From contig NZ_CP109479.1 in NCBI RefSeq assembly GCF_036227485.1, forward strand, positions 434,001-498,000: 64,000 nt of DNA, in the 5' to 3' direction. The position numbers and the translations under genes are program-made. The notes under the pieces were generated by a model. That model worked only from the letters and a program-made list of their open reading frames with translations, was not told the origin of the DNA and made no database searches. How positions within the stretch are numbered: position 1 is the stretch's first letter; each line of letters begins with the position of its first letter. Shown here one piece after another: positions 1 to 8,287 of the stretch. The DNA comes from Streptomyces sp. NBC_01451 (lineage in GTDB: Bacteria; Actinomycetota; Actinomycetes; Streptomycetales; Streptomycetaceae).

Positions 1-86
1 GTGCGGGGCCATGGCTGTTCCCGGACACCGGCGGCGAGTGACGGGGACACTCCCAGGTCGCGGGCGCGGGCGGCGCGGAGCGTCAC
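1..86 (-). CDS. possible partial CDS downstream of the sigma factor
   Basis: An open frame runs leftward off the window edge. Its GTG start overlaps the sigma-factor stop codon by four bases (GTGA), the arrangement seen at many operon junctions in this window. About 28 residues are visible, beginning VTLRAARARDLG, with no stop codon. I do not recognise the product. It could be translationally coupled to the sigma gene, or it could be chance openness in GC-rich DNA. Confidence 0.3.
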   Translation of the reverse strand, partial: MTLRAARARDLGVSPSLAAGVREQPWPR

Positions 87-682
87 ACCGCCTCCGCGTC
101 GAAGGCGACTTCGAGCTCGCGCCTCAGCCGGTACAGTCCGCGCCGTGCGTGGCTCTTGACGGTGCCCAGCGGCCAGCCCGTGCGCTCGGCGATCTGGCTC
201 TGGCTCAGGTCCTCGTAGAAGGCGAGCCGCAGCACCCGCTGCTGGGCCGAGGCCAGCTTGGCGAATTCGGCGCGCACCACCAGCCGGTCCAGGGCACCCT
301 CCAACCGCTCGTCTGCGGGATCGGCCCGCACCGGCCAGGAGTCCACCGCGGCGACCAGTCGGCTGCGGCGGGTGCGTGCGGCGAGCGCGTCGGCGATCCG
401 GTGCCTGGCGATTCCCACGATCCACCCGACGAGCGGACCGCGTTCCGGGCGGTAGCCCCGCCGGCCGGACCACACGCCGAGGAAGACCTGCTGGGTGACG
501 TCCTCGGCCTCCTTCACGTCTCCCAGGGACCGCCAGGCAAGGGTGTGCACCAGCGCCGACCAGCGCCGGTACACGGCCGCAAGGCACGCTTCGTCGCCCG
601 CGAGAAAGCCCCGGACCAGTTCCTCGTCGTCCGGCTGCCCGGTGGGCGGGGCGGCCGGAGCGGCACACTCGGACATGTTCAT
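83..682 (-). CDS. litS: ECF-type RNA polymerase sigma factor (LitS-like)
   Basis: The product is 199 aa and contains the two globular regions of ECF sigma factors. Region 2 spans about residues 20-95 (core EAEDVTQQVFLGVW). Region 4 lies near 135-190 and holds a helix-turn-helix (QSQIAERTGWPLGTVKSHARRG). I chose the ATG at 682 because AAGGAG lies at the right distance upstream; the frame stays open for 30 further codons without a better site. It is divergent from a B12-type MerR regulator with a photolyase beyond. This resembles the LitR-LitS arrangement that controls light-induced carotenoid genes in Streptomyces, although no crt genes are visible here. The sigma family is clear; the LitS assignment is inference from context. 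Confidence 0.85.
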   Translation of the reverse strand: MNMSECAAPAAPPTGQPDDEELVRGFLAGDEACLAAVYRRWSALVHTLAWRSLGDVKEAEDVTQQVFLGVWSGRRGYRPERGPLVGWIVGIARHRIADALAARTRRSRLVAAVDSWPVRADPADERLEGALDRLVVRAEFAKLASAQQRVLRLAFYEDLSQSQIAERTGWPLGTVKSHARRGLYRLRRELEVAFDAEAV

Positions 683-822
683 GACGGTGACTCCTTGCAC
701 GGAACGGATCCGGCGTCGCGATCCGGCGTACGACGGTTCTGTCATCGTCCGAGTCCGGGCACACGGCATCAACTCGCATCGATTCTGCGTCGTATAACGG
801 GTCGAGGTCGTAGAGTCGGCCC
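683..822. promoter_or_regulatory. divergent litS/litR promoter region
   Basis: These 140 bp separate two divergent regulator genes and must hold both promoters. A TAGAGT hexamer at 811-816 ends seven bases before the litR ATG, so litR is probably translated from a leaderless transcript; no Shine-Dalgarno sequence precedes it. A short direct repeat, GCATC-N5-GCATC, occupies 766-780 and could be part of a LitR operator. No canonical -35 element was recognised. Confidence 0.45.
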
Positions 823-1848
823 ATGGACGGCATCACGGGCGACAGCGCGGCGGATCGCTCCGGTGCGGCGCCCCAGGATGCCGCGACAGGTCTCACCACC
901 GGCGCACTGGCCCGCCGGCTGGGCGTGTCGCCCACCACGCTGCGCTCCTGGGACCACCGCTACGGCATCGGTCCCGCGATCCGCCCCGACGGCCGGCACC
1001 GCCGATGGGCTCCGCACGACGTGGCCGTACTGGAGACGATGTGCCGGCTCACGTCCGCCGGTGTACCCCCCGCGGAGGCGGCCCGCGCCGCGCGCGAGAC
1101 CGCGCCCGGCGCCCCGGGTGAGAGCCGGGCGCCCGCCGCCGTGCCGGAACCGGCACCCGGCGCCGCCTCCCGCGCGGCGGGCCCGCTTCCCCTGGGCGAC
1201 GTGCGCCGGGAGTGCAAAGGGCTCGCCCGCGCCGCCGTACGACTCGACGCACCCGCCGTGGAGCAGCAGCTGGCCACGGCGGTCGGCACGCACGGTCTCG
1301 TGGTCGCCTGGCAGGAGGTGATGCTGCCGACGCTGCACGCCGTGGGCCGCAAATGGGCTTCGTCCGGGGACCGCTACGTCGAGGTGGAGCACCTCCTGTC
1401 CTGGCACGTCTCCACCACCCTGCGCCGCCTTGCCCGCCCCGCGGCCGACTCCGGCCGCACTTCGGCGCCCGGACCGGTGGTCCTGGCCTGTATGCCCGAG
1501 GAGCAGCACACGCTGGCACTGGAGGCGCTCCACACCGGTCTGGGCGAACGGGGACTGCCCACCCGGATGTTCGGATCCGCGGTTCCCGCGGAGGCGCTGC
1601 TCGCGGCGGTCGACCGGCTCGGCCCGGTGGCCGTCGTCCTGTGGGCGCAGTCCCGCTCCACGGCGAGCCTGCCACTGGCCCGGCGCGTCGCGGGCGCCCG
1701 GTGGGGCGTGAAGGGCGCCCGCCGCAGTCCCGTAGTGGTGCCGTGCGGGCCCGGCTGGCTCGGCCGGGCCGACCCGGGGATGCCCCGGCCCGCGTCTCTG
1801 AAGGACGCCATGGACACCCTGGAGGCCCTGTACATACAGGGCCGGTGA
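823..1848 (+). CDS. litR: MerR-family regulator with cobalamin-binding domain (LitR/CarH-like)
   Basis: The 341-aa product begins with a MerR winged helix-turn-helix at about residues 24-80 (LTTGALARRLGVSPTTLRSW). A Pro/Ala linker and a helical domain at about 125-205 follow, then a Rossmann-like B12-binding domain. The lower-ligand signature is visible as EEQHTLALEAL with His229. CarH/LitR proteins bind adenosylcobalamin in the dark and release DNA when light breaks the Co-C bond. The light-sensing Trp segment is altered: KWASSGDRYVEVEH has Ala where CarH has His132, and one extra residue between Trp and Glu-His. It converges on the photolyase gene with a 2-bp gap. The likely role is light- or B12-dependent repression of the divergent sigma gene. 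Confidence 0.85.
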   Translation: MDGITGDSAADRSGAAPQDAATGLTTGALARRLGVSPTTLRSWDHRYGIGPAIRPDGRHRRWAPHDVAVLETMCRLTSAGVPPAEAARAARETAPGAPGESRAPAAVPEPAPGAASRAAGPLPLGDVRRECKGLARAAVRLDAPAVEQQLATAVGTHGLVVAWQEVMLPTLHAVGRKWASSGDRYVEVEHLLSWHVSTTLRRLARPAADSGRTSAPGPVVLACMPEEQHTLALEALHTGLGERGLPTRMFGSAVPAEALLAAVDRLGPVAVVLWAQSRSTASLPLARRVAGARWGVKGARRSPVVVPCGPGWLGRADPGMPRPASLKDAMDTLEALYIQGR

Positions 1849-1850
1849 GG

Positions 1851-3248
1851 TCACCTGGGTGGTGGGGCGACGACCCGGTCGAGACCACGGGCCCGCTTGA
1901 AGCGGTCGAGCCCGTCCGACAGGCCGACGATCGGGTCCGGATAGTCGACGGCTGCGCGGTCCAGGCCGCGCAGTTTCCACGGCTCGTGCACCACCGCTCC
2001 CGGCAGGGACCGCAGTTCGGGCACCCAGCGGCGCACGTACGCGCCGTCGGGGTCGTACCGCTTGGCCTGGGTGACGGGGTTGAGGACCCGGTTGGGCCGT
2101 GAGTCGGTCCCGGTACCGGCCATCCACTGCCAGTTGAGCTGGTTGTTGGTGACATCGCCGTCCACCAGCAGGTCCAGGAAATACCGGGCTCCGACGCGCC
2201 AGTCGACGTACAGCGTCTTGGCGAGGAAGCTCGCGGTCAGCAGGCGCCCCCGGTTGTGCATCCAGCCCTCGTGGCGCAACTGGCGCATCGCGGCGTCGAC
2301 GATCGGGTATCCGGTGCGGCCCTCCTTCCAGGCCTCGACGTCCTCCCGGGCTTCCGGCTCCGAGCGCCAACGGTCGTTCCTGGTGCGGTAGTCGCGGACG
2401 GCGGCACCCGGGCGGGCCGCGAGCACCTGACGGTGGAAGTCGCGCCAGGCGAGCTGCCGTACGAAGGCGTCGGCGCCCGGTCCGCCCGCCCGGCGGGCCC
2501 GGTGGACGAGTTCGACGGCGGAGAGGGTCCCGAAGTGCAGATGCGGGGAGAGCCGGGAGGTGACATCGCCCGCCAGGTCGTCGTGCCCCTCCTCGTACGT
2601 CGCGACCCCGGCTCGCAGCCACGCGCCGAGCCGGGCGCGCCCTTCGGTCTCGCCGCCGGCGGCGAGCCCTGCCGAGAGTCCGGGCAGTCCGCTCCGGGAC
2701 GGCAGGGGCTCGGAGCGGATGTCCTCCGGAACCCGCACCGTGCGCGGTGCCGCGAGCGGCTCCCGCAGAGACTGCTGCGACCAGTGCCGGAAGTACGGCG
2801 TGAAGACGGCGAAGTGGTCCGAGGAGGCCGGGACCACGGCACCCGGGGCGACGGCGACGGTCACCGTGTCGTGCACGTGCAGGCGCACACCGTCCGCCTC
2901 CAGGGCGCGGCGCAGCCGGTCCTCCCGTCGGCGGGCGTGAGCGCTGACGTCGGCCGCCATGTGCACCTCGTCGGCGCCCGCCTCGGCCGCGACCCGGCAC
3001 ACCTCGCCGGCAAGGTCGCCGTGGCGCACGACCAGCCGTCCGCCCCGCTCGCGCAGACCGGCGTCGAGGTCGCGCAGACAGTCGGCGAGGAAGGCCAGCC
3101 GGTTGGGGACGGCGAACCCGGCGCTGTCCACCGCCGGGTCACGTACGAACAGCGGGACGATTCCCCGCCCTCCTTCCAGGGCCGCCCGCAGCGGCGGATG
3201 GTCGTGCAGACGCAGGTCGGAGGTGAGCAGGACGACTGAGACGTTCAT
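1851..3248 (-). CDS. phr: cryptochrome/photolyase family deoxyribodipyrimidine photolyase
   Basis: The 465-aa product has the N-terminal photolyase alpha/beta domain (VVLLTSDLRLHDHPPL) and the C-terminal FAD-binding helical domain. Diagnostic segments of the latter include TGYPIVDAAMRQL, WMHNRGR, DGDVTNNQLNWQWMAGTGTDS and NPVTQAKRYDPDG. The family repairs cyclobutane pyrimidine dimers using blue light and FADH-. I chose the ATG at 3248, preceded by GGAAG eight bases upstream; a GTG three codons earlier would overlap that site. Adjacency to the LitR/LitS-like pair fits light-induced expression. The length is normal for class I CPD photolyases. Confidence 0.92.
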   Translation of the reverse strand: MNVSVVLLTSDLRLHDHPPLRAALEGGRGIVPLFVRDPAVDSAGFAVPNRLAFLADCLRDLDAGLRERGGRLVVRHGDLAGEVCRVAAEAGADEVHMAADVSAHARRREDRLRRALEADGVRLHVHDTVTVAVAPGAVVPASSDHFAVFTPYFRHWSQQSLREPLAAPRTVRVPEDIRSEPLPSRSGLPGLSAGLAAGGETEGRARLGAWLRAGVATYEEGHDDLAGDVTSRLSPHLHFGTLSAVELVHRARRAGGPGADAFVRQLAWRDFHRQVLAARPGAAVRDYRTRNDRWRSEPEAREDVEAWKEGRTGYPIVDAAMRQLRHEGWMHNRGRLLTASFLAKTLYVDWRVGARYFLDLLVDGDVTNNQLNWQWMAGTGTDSRPNRVLNPVTQAKRYDPDGAYVRRWVPELRSLPGAVVHEPWKLRGLDRAAVDYPDPIVGLSDGLDRFKRARGLDRVVAPPPR

Positions 3249-3415
3249 GCTGATCACTTCCGGGGGCGGGCCCGGTCCGGATGCGCCCCGGACGGAAGTC
3301 CTGTCGCCGACGGCAGCCGCCCGCGCCTTCTCGCGGCCCCACTCGACGAACGACGCCGCTCCTGTCGGCGTGAGTCAGGCGCCGGTGCCAGGCCCGCCCG
3401 CGTTCCCGGTCCGCC

Positions 3416-5596
3416 TCACGCATCCGAGGTGAGCCGGATCAGCAGCACGGCGGGCGTACGCGGCAGCGACACCCGCAGTCCGTTCCCGTCCGCGTCCCAG
3501 ACCGCCGAACCGGCGGCGGGAGCGGACGGGTGCAGGATCTCCGCACGTACCTCCCGGCCCGTCAGGTGCCCCACCGGCAAGTGGAGTTCCGGCTCGCCGC
3601 CGCGGCGCCACACCGAGAGGTAGGACGTACGGTCACCCGGCACGCGCATGCCCAGGGCCAGCCACTCGTCCGTCCATCCCGGCAGACCGAGCGGCCAGAA
3701 CGGCACGGCCTGGGTGAGATCGCCGCGGAGTGTCCTGTACACGGCCACCGCGTCCCGCACGAGGCCGAGCTGGTGCTCCGACATCCGGTCCAGATGGCCG
3801 GAGAGATGGATCCGGCCGAGCAGCGCCCCGCCCAGGGTGAAGGTGATCAGGTCGTCGTCGAACCCCGGCTGCGGGTAGGCCCAGACGGCGCCCTGCTCGG
3901 GCGGGACGGCCGTCGGCGCGGCGGCGGCGATCGGCGGGCAGAGCAGGGGGTCCTGCTGGTCGCTGGTGGACTGGAGCTGGGCGACGGCCAGTGTGGCCCC
4001 GTCCATCCGCATCCCGCCCGAGGCGCAGTTCTCGATCACCAGCCCCGGGTGCCGGTCCAGCACCTCCGAGAGCCAGTCCAGGTACGCCTGGGCGTGGCCG
4101 AGCAGCCCGGCTCCGGGCGCGATGTCCCCGGGGGCGCAGGTTCCCGGGTCGACCACGATGTTGTAGTCCAGCTTGAGGTAGCCGACGCCCCAGTCGCCGA
4201 CGATGCGGTCGACGGTCTTGTCGAGGTGCGCGCGGGCGGCCGGATGCCGCAGGTCCAGCTGGTGGCGGCCCTGTTCGGTGATGCGTACGCCGTCCCGCTG
4301 GAAGAAGGCCTCCGGCGGGAGTTCGGACGCGACGGGGCTGCGCACACCCACGACCTCCGGCTCCAGCCACAGGCCGGGCACCATGCCGCGCTCCCTGATC
4401 CGGTCCAGGACCGCCCGGATTCCGCCGTCGGGGAAGCGTCGCGGTGAGGGCAGCCACTCCCCGACGCTGTCCCACCAGCCCTCGGTGCTGTCGTCGTACC
4501 AGCCGGAGTCGACGCAGAAGTACTCCGATCCGGCCCTGGCGGCGGCGTCGATCAGCGGCAGCAGTTTCTCCGTCGTCGGGTCGCCCATCAGGGTGTTCAT
4601 GTAGTCGTTGAAGACGACCGGCAGGGTGGTGTGGTCGGGGTGCGGGCGGCGTACGGCACGGCGGTACGAGGTCAGGGCGGCGAAGGCGTCGTCAAGGCCG
4701 GACCCGAGAGCCAGGACGCCGGGCACGGTGGTGAGTCCGGCGCCGGGCGCGAGCCGGACGCGCCACTGGTGTTCCGCGTCCGTGGGTCCGTTCAGCGCCA
4801 GATACGTGCCGTGGTCGCGCTCGCCCAGGTCCCAGCGCCAGCCGGCCGGGGACTCGACCTGCCACAGCCAGGTCCGGTCGCCGTCGCGTTCGGTGAGGGC
4901 GCCCATGGCGAGGTGCCCGTCGGTGGGCCAGCTGCCGCGTCCGGTCAGGGTCAGCGCCGCCCGGCTGTCGTGCTGGTGGACGTCGACGTGGATGTCGCTG
5001 ACGGTGTCGCGCAGCGGCTCGGTGTGCCATCGGCACTCCGCGAGCCAGTCGTTGCGGGCGCGGTGGATGTCGAGGCGGTCGGGGGAAGGGAGGGCGCCGA
5101 GCAGCAGACTGCTGACGGACTGGACGACGAGGGGCTCCTGTCCCCCGTTGCGGAGGCGGACGCGGGAGCGCAGCACGGGCACTCCGAGGGGTGAGGACAG
5201 CTCGACGAAGACGGTCAGCGCGCTGACGGGATCGTGGAGTTCGACGGTCAGGTACGTCCAGCCGCCGGCTTCCCGGGCGGTGTGCCGCAGATGTCGCAGC
5301 CCGGCGCCGAAGGCCGTTCCGGTGAATCGGGGGCCCGACCAGCCGCTGCCGTGACCGAGCGCGGTGAGTTCCACGAGGTGGAGGGGGGCTTCAGGGCCGG
5401 GTACGGACGCCGGAGCCGCTGCGGGAGTCCTCCCGTGCGGCGGGGGCGGGGAGTCGGGTCGGGTCAGCCGGACCAGCCGCAGGACCTCGTCGGCGCCGGT
5501 GGCGAACTCGGCCTCCAGGGCGCGGTGACCCCAGACGAAGTGCTGCTCAGTGGTGGTGCGGGGGGCCGTGCCCGCCGTGTCCGACGTACCGGTCAA
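3416..5596 (-). CDS. alpha-galactosidase, glycoside hydrolase family 36
   Basis: The 726-aa protein has the usual GH36 length, with an N-terminal beta-sandwich followed by a TIM barrel. The nucleophile motif YLKLDYNI places Asp477, and the acid/base motif ENCASGGMRMDG places Asp532. WAYPQP and YFCVDSGWYDD are further family hallmarks. There is no signal peptide, so it should hydrolyse alpha-galactosides that have already been imported. The start is TTG at 5596, with GGAGG eight bases upstream. It is divergent from a LacI regulator whose twin operators lie about 85-120 bp upstream of this start, so galactoside-controlled expression is likely. Confidence 0.92.
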   Translation of the reverse strand: MTGTSDTAGTAPRTTTEQHFVWGHRALEAEFATGADEVLRLVRLTRPDSPPPPHGRTPAAAPASVPGPEAPLHLVELTALGHGSGWSGPRFTGTAFGAGLRHLRHTAREAGGWTYLTVELHDPVSALTVFVELSSPLGVPVLRSRVRLRNGGQEPLVVQSVSSLLLGALPSPDRLDIHRARNDWLAECRWHTEPLRDTVSDIHVDVHQHDSRAALTLTGRGSWPTDGHLAMGALTERDGDRTWLWQVESPAGWRWDLGERDHGTYLALNGPTDAEHQWRVRLAPGAGLTTVPGVLALGSGLDDAFAALTSYRRAVRRPHPDHTTLPVVFNDYMNTLMGDPTTEKLLPLIDAAARAGSEYFCVDSGWYDDSTEGWWDSVGEWLPSPRRFPDGGIRAVLDRIRERGMVPGLWLEPEVVGVRSPVASELPPEAFFQRDGVRITEQGRHQLDLRHPAARAHLDKTVDRIVGDWGVGYLKLDYNIVVDPGTCAPGDIAPGAGLLGHAQAYLDWLSEVLDRHPGLVIENCASGGMRMDGATLAVAQLQSTSDQQDPLLCPPIAAAAPTAVPPEQGAVWAYPQPGFDDDLITFTLGGALLGRIHLSGHLDRMSEHQLGLVRDAVAVYRTLRGDLTQAVPFWPLGLPGWTDEWLALGMRVPGDRTSYLSVWRRGGEPELHLPVGHLTGREVRAEILHPSAPAAGSAVWDADGNGLRVSLPRTPAVLLIRLTSDA

Positions 5597-5666
5597 CGTC
5601 TTCCCCTCCCGATGGCGCCTGCGCCGACGGTCTGATTCCGCCGCGTGAATCGACGGTTACGGTCTC

Positions 5667-5695
5667 TTGACGACCCTCATGTGACCGGTCACAAT
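5667..5695 (+). promoter_or_regulatory. promoter of the LacI gene giving a leaderless mRNA
   Basis: TTGACG at 5667-5672 and CACAAT at 5690-5695 are separated by exactly 17 bp. The expected transcription start, about seven bases downstream, falls on the ATG at 5702. No ribosome-binding site precedes that ATG, so a leaderless message is predicted. The first operator half-overlaps the -10 element, which implies repression by occlusion. Confidence 0.65.
5680..5693. promoter_or_regulatory. operator copy 1, perfect palindrome TGTGACCGGTCACA
   Basis: This perfect 14-bp palindrome has the even-symmetry central CG typical of LacI-family operators. It overlaps the spacer and -10 element of the promoter of the adjacent LacI gene. 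An identical copy lies 27 bp downstream, centre to centre. Confidence 0.75.
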
Positions 5696-5701
5696 CCTGG
5701 C

Positions 5702-6748
5702 ATGAATGTGACCGGTCACACAAGACGCTCAGTGAGCATCCGGGATGTCGCCACCGCGGCCGGAGTCTCCTACCAGACCGTCTCCCGGGTGATCAACGAC
5801 CACCCCAGCGTCAAGCCGTCGACCCGCGACAGGGTGCTCGCCGCCATCGACGAACTGGGCTTCCGGCGCAACTCCACCGCGCTCGCTCTCGCCAGCGGAC
5901 GCAGCCGTGCCGTGACCGTGCTCACCTCCAACACCACGCACTACGGCTACGCCTCGATCCTCCAGGGCATCGAGGAGGCCGCCCGCGCCGCCGCGTACAG
6001 CGTCGGCGTCGGTGTCCTCGAATCGACCGACGCGGCCGACGAGGCCGCCATCGCCGGCCAGGTGCGGCGGGCCGCGGACTCGGGCGGCGGACTGATCGTG
6101 ATCGCATACGATCCGGCCGGTGTACGGGCCCTGGGCGCCGTTCCCCCCGAGCTGCCGGTCGTCGGCGTCGTCGAGACCCCCGCCAGCCCGCCCGGCGACG
6201 ACCGTCCCTGGGTGTGGGCCGACGACCGCGAGGCCGCCTACGAGGCGACCCGCCATCTGCTCTCGCTCGGCCACGAGACCGTGCACTACGTCGCCATCCC
6301 CTCCAGCACCCGCCGCACCAGCGCCCGGACGACCGGCTGGCAGCAGGCGCTCCGGGAGGCCGGAGCGCCGGAGCCCCGTCCGCTGCAAGGGAGTTGGGGC
6401 CCCGCGGGCGGTTACGCGGCGGGCCTCAAGCTCGCGGGGAAAACCGACGTCACCGCGATCCTGTGCGGCAACGACGACCTCGCCCTCGGGGTGATCCGCG
6501 CCCTCCACGAGGCGGGCCGCTCCGTCCCCGGCGAGGTGAGCGTGGCCGGGTTCGACGACGCCCCGCACTCCGCCTATCTCACCCCGTCGCTGACGACCGT
6601 ACGCCTGGACTTCACCGGCCTCGGCCGGTCCGCGTTCGCCCTGCTGCACGGCGTGCTGGAGGAGTCCGCGCAGATCGCCCCGCACCCCGTCTCCGTACCG
6701 GAACTGGTGGTGCGGGAGAGCTCGGGACCACCGCCCGCCCGCGGGTGA
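5702..6748 (+). CDS. LacI-family transcriptional regulator of the galactoside block
   Basis: The 348-aa protein has a LacI helix-turn-helix near residues 10-30 (SIRDVATAAGVSYQTVSRVIN) and a periplasmic-binding-protein-like effector domain. I start it at the ATG at 5702 because a well-spaced promoter predicts transcription beginning there. A GTG at 5732, directly before the HTH, is the alternative start. With the ATG start, codons 2-7 themselves encode the second operator. It sits between the divergent GH36 gene and the downstream ABC importer and secreted hydrolase. It probably represses all of these and itself until an oligosaccharide or monosaccharide inducer binds. Confidence 0.9.
   Translation: MNVTGHTRRSVSIRDVATAAGVSYQTVSRVINDHPSVKPSTRDRVLAAIDELGFRRNSTALALASGRSRAVTVLTSNTTHYGYASILQGIEEAARAAAYSVGVGVLESTDAADEAAIAGQVRRAADSGGGLIVIAYDPAGVRALGAVPPELPVVGVVETPASPPGDDRPWVWADDREAAYEATRHLLSLGHETVHYVAIPSSTRRTSARTTGWQQALREAGAPEPRPLQGSWGPAGGYAAGLKLAGKTDVTAILCGNDDLALGVIRALHEAGRSVPGEVSVAGFDDAPHSAYLTPSLTTVRLDFTGLGRSAFALLHGVLEESAQIAPHPVSVPELVVRESSGPPPARG
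5707..5720. promoter_or_regulatory. operator copy 2, TGTGACCGGTCACA inside the LacI start region
   Basis: This second perfect copy of the 14-bp palindrome begins five bases after the predicted transcription start and lies in codons 2-7 of the regulator. With copy 1 it forms a pair spaced 27 bp apart (about 2.6 helical turns), suitable for binding two repressor dimers over the start region. Confidence 0.75.
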
Positions 6749-6903
6749 GATCAGCTCCCGCTCCGCCGGTCACCTCTTCTCCCCCGCTTCCCCTCTCCCC
6801 TTCTCCCCCTCTTCGCTTCCCCCGCTTGTTCCGCCCGCTCGCACCTTCTCAGCCGGACCGCTGCCCGATCCGCCCACCTGAGCCCGTTCGCGAAAGGCAC
6901 ATC

Positions 6904-8238
6904 ATGACGAGAAGAGCCCTCCCAGCGCTGGCGTTCATATGCGCCGCCGCCCTGTCCGTCACCGCATGCAGCGACCCCACCGCCGGGGACTCCGGTTCCT
7001 CCGCCGACTCCGGCGCCGAGCAGACGAAGGTCGATCCGACCGCCCGCCTCGACGGCGTGAAGCTGACCATGTGGACCGCGCAGAACACCCTCAACGCGCC
7101 CAAGCAGGTCATCGACGCCTTCGAGAAGGCCACCGGGGCCGAGGTCGAGACGCAGGCGATCCCCGACCTGTACGAGCAGAACGTGCCGACCAAGCTCGCC
7201 TCCGGCGACAGGCCCGACCTGATGTTCTGGCAGCCGTCCATCTCCACACTGCCCTTCATCCAGCCGAAGCAGAACCTCCTCACCCTCGACGGGGAGGAGT
7301 GGGTGCCGAAGCTGGGCGACACCGAGAAGTCGCTCGGCGTGATCGACGGCAAGCGGTACGCGGCGATCGTCACCAGCCCCGCCATGCTCGGCGTCTACTA
7401 CAACAAGGACGTCTTCAGGAAGGCCGGGCTGAGCGAGGCCGATTTCCCCAAGTCGTACGACGAGTTGCTGGCCCTCGGGAAGACCGTCACGGAGCGGACC
7501 GACGCGGCCGGCTTCTACGAGGCCGGTGGCGACAAGTGGCCGCTGCAGTGGCAGATGCAGGTCCAGCTCACCGACCTCGACAAGCAGTGGTGGGCCGACC
7601 TCAACCGGAACAAGGTGAAGTGGACCGACCCGGTCGTCGTCGGCGCCATCAAGAAGTACAAGGAGAAGCTGCTCGACGCCGGACTCGCGCAGAAGAACTA
7701 CAGGACCGGCACCTTCACCGGGCAGGCCGACTCCCTCTGGAAGGGCGAGTCGGGCATGGTCCTCAACGTCACCTCGTTCCAGAGCCAGTTGCAGGCCAAG
7801 TACTCCACGGCCGAGATCGACAAGAGGATCGGCTGGTTCCCGGTCGCCAACTCCTCCGCCACCGGCCTGTACTCGCCCGACCAGACCAACGGCGTCGTCG
7901 CCTTCAGGACGGGTGACGAGAAACGGCAGAACGCCTCCCGGCAGTTCCTGGCCTTCTGGCTCGGCCCTGACTACGCGGACTACATCAAGACGATGAAGAT
8001 CCCGTCCGTCGAGCCGTCCGTACCGACCCCCGCCGGTCTCCCCGAGGCGTCGATGGCGCAGGTCAAGGCGCTGCCCACGGCCATCGGTGTCTTCCAGGCC
8101 AAGGCGATCGTCGCGCCCGACACCCACCTGTACCTCGCCGACATGCTCTACGGCAAGAAGAGTCCGCAGCAGGTCGCGCAGGCGATCCAGGACCAGTTCG
8201 CGCAGGTGGCCAAGGCCCAGGCCGCGCCCGGCTTCTAG
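6904..8238 (+). CDS. sugar ABC transporter substrate-binding lipoprotein
   Basis: The 444-aa product starts MTRRALPALAFICAAALSV and has a lipobox ending TAC, so it should be a lipid-anchored binding protein on the outer face of the membrane. The rest matches family 1 extracellular solute-binding proteins (MWTAQNTLNAPKQVIDAFEK, VYYNKDVFRKAGL). The ATG at 6904 follows an AAAGG site. About 155 bp separate it from the LacI gene; that gap holds a long pyrimidine-rich tract (about 6770-6850). Two permeases and a secreted glycosidase follow, so the ligand is probably an oligosaccharide released outside the cell. No ATPase gene is in the block, so a shared MsiK-type ATPase is likely. Confidence 0.88.
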   Translation: MTRRALPALAFICAAALSVTACSDPTAGDSGSSADSGAEQTKVDPTARLDGVKLTMWTAQNTLNAPKQVIDAFEKATGAEVETQAIPDLYEQNVPTKLASGDRPDLMFWQPSISTLPFIQPKQNLLTLDGEEWVPKLGDTEKSLGVIDGKRYAAIVTSPAMLGVYYNKDVFRKAGLSEADFPKSYDELLALGKTVTERTDAAGFYEAGGDKWPLQWQMQVQLTDLDKQWWADLNRNKVKWTDPVVVGAIKKYKEKLLDAGLAQKNYRTGTFTGQADSLWKGESGMVLNVTSFQSQLQAKYSTAEIDKRIGWFPVANSSATGLYSPDQTNGVVAFRTGDEKRQNASRQFLAFWLGPDYADYIKTMKIPSVEPSVPTPAGLPEASMAQVKALPTAIGVFQAKAIVAPDTHLYLADMLYGKKSPQQVAQAIQDQFAQVAKAQAAPGF

Positions 8239-8287
8239 TCGCCCTCCGCAACGGCCTCCGGACCGACCGACTGGCAAGGACTTCCCG

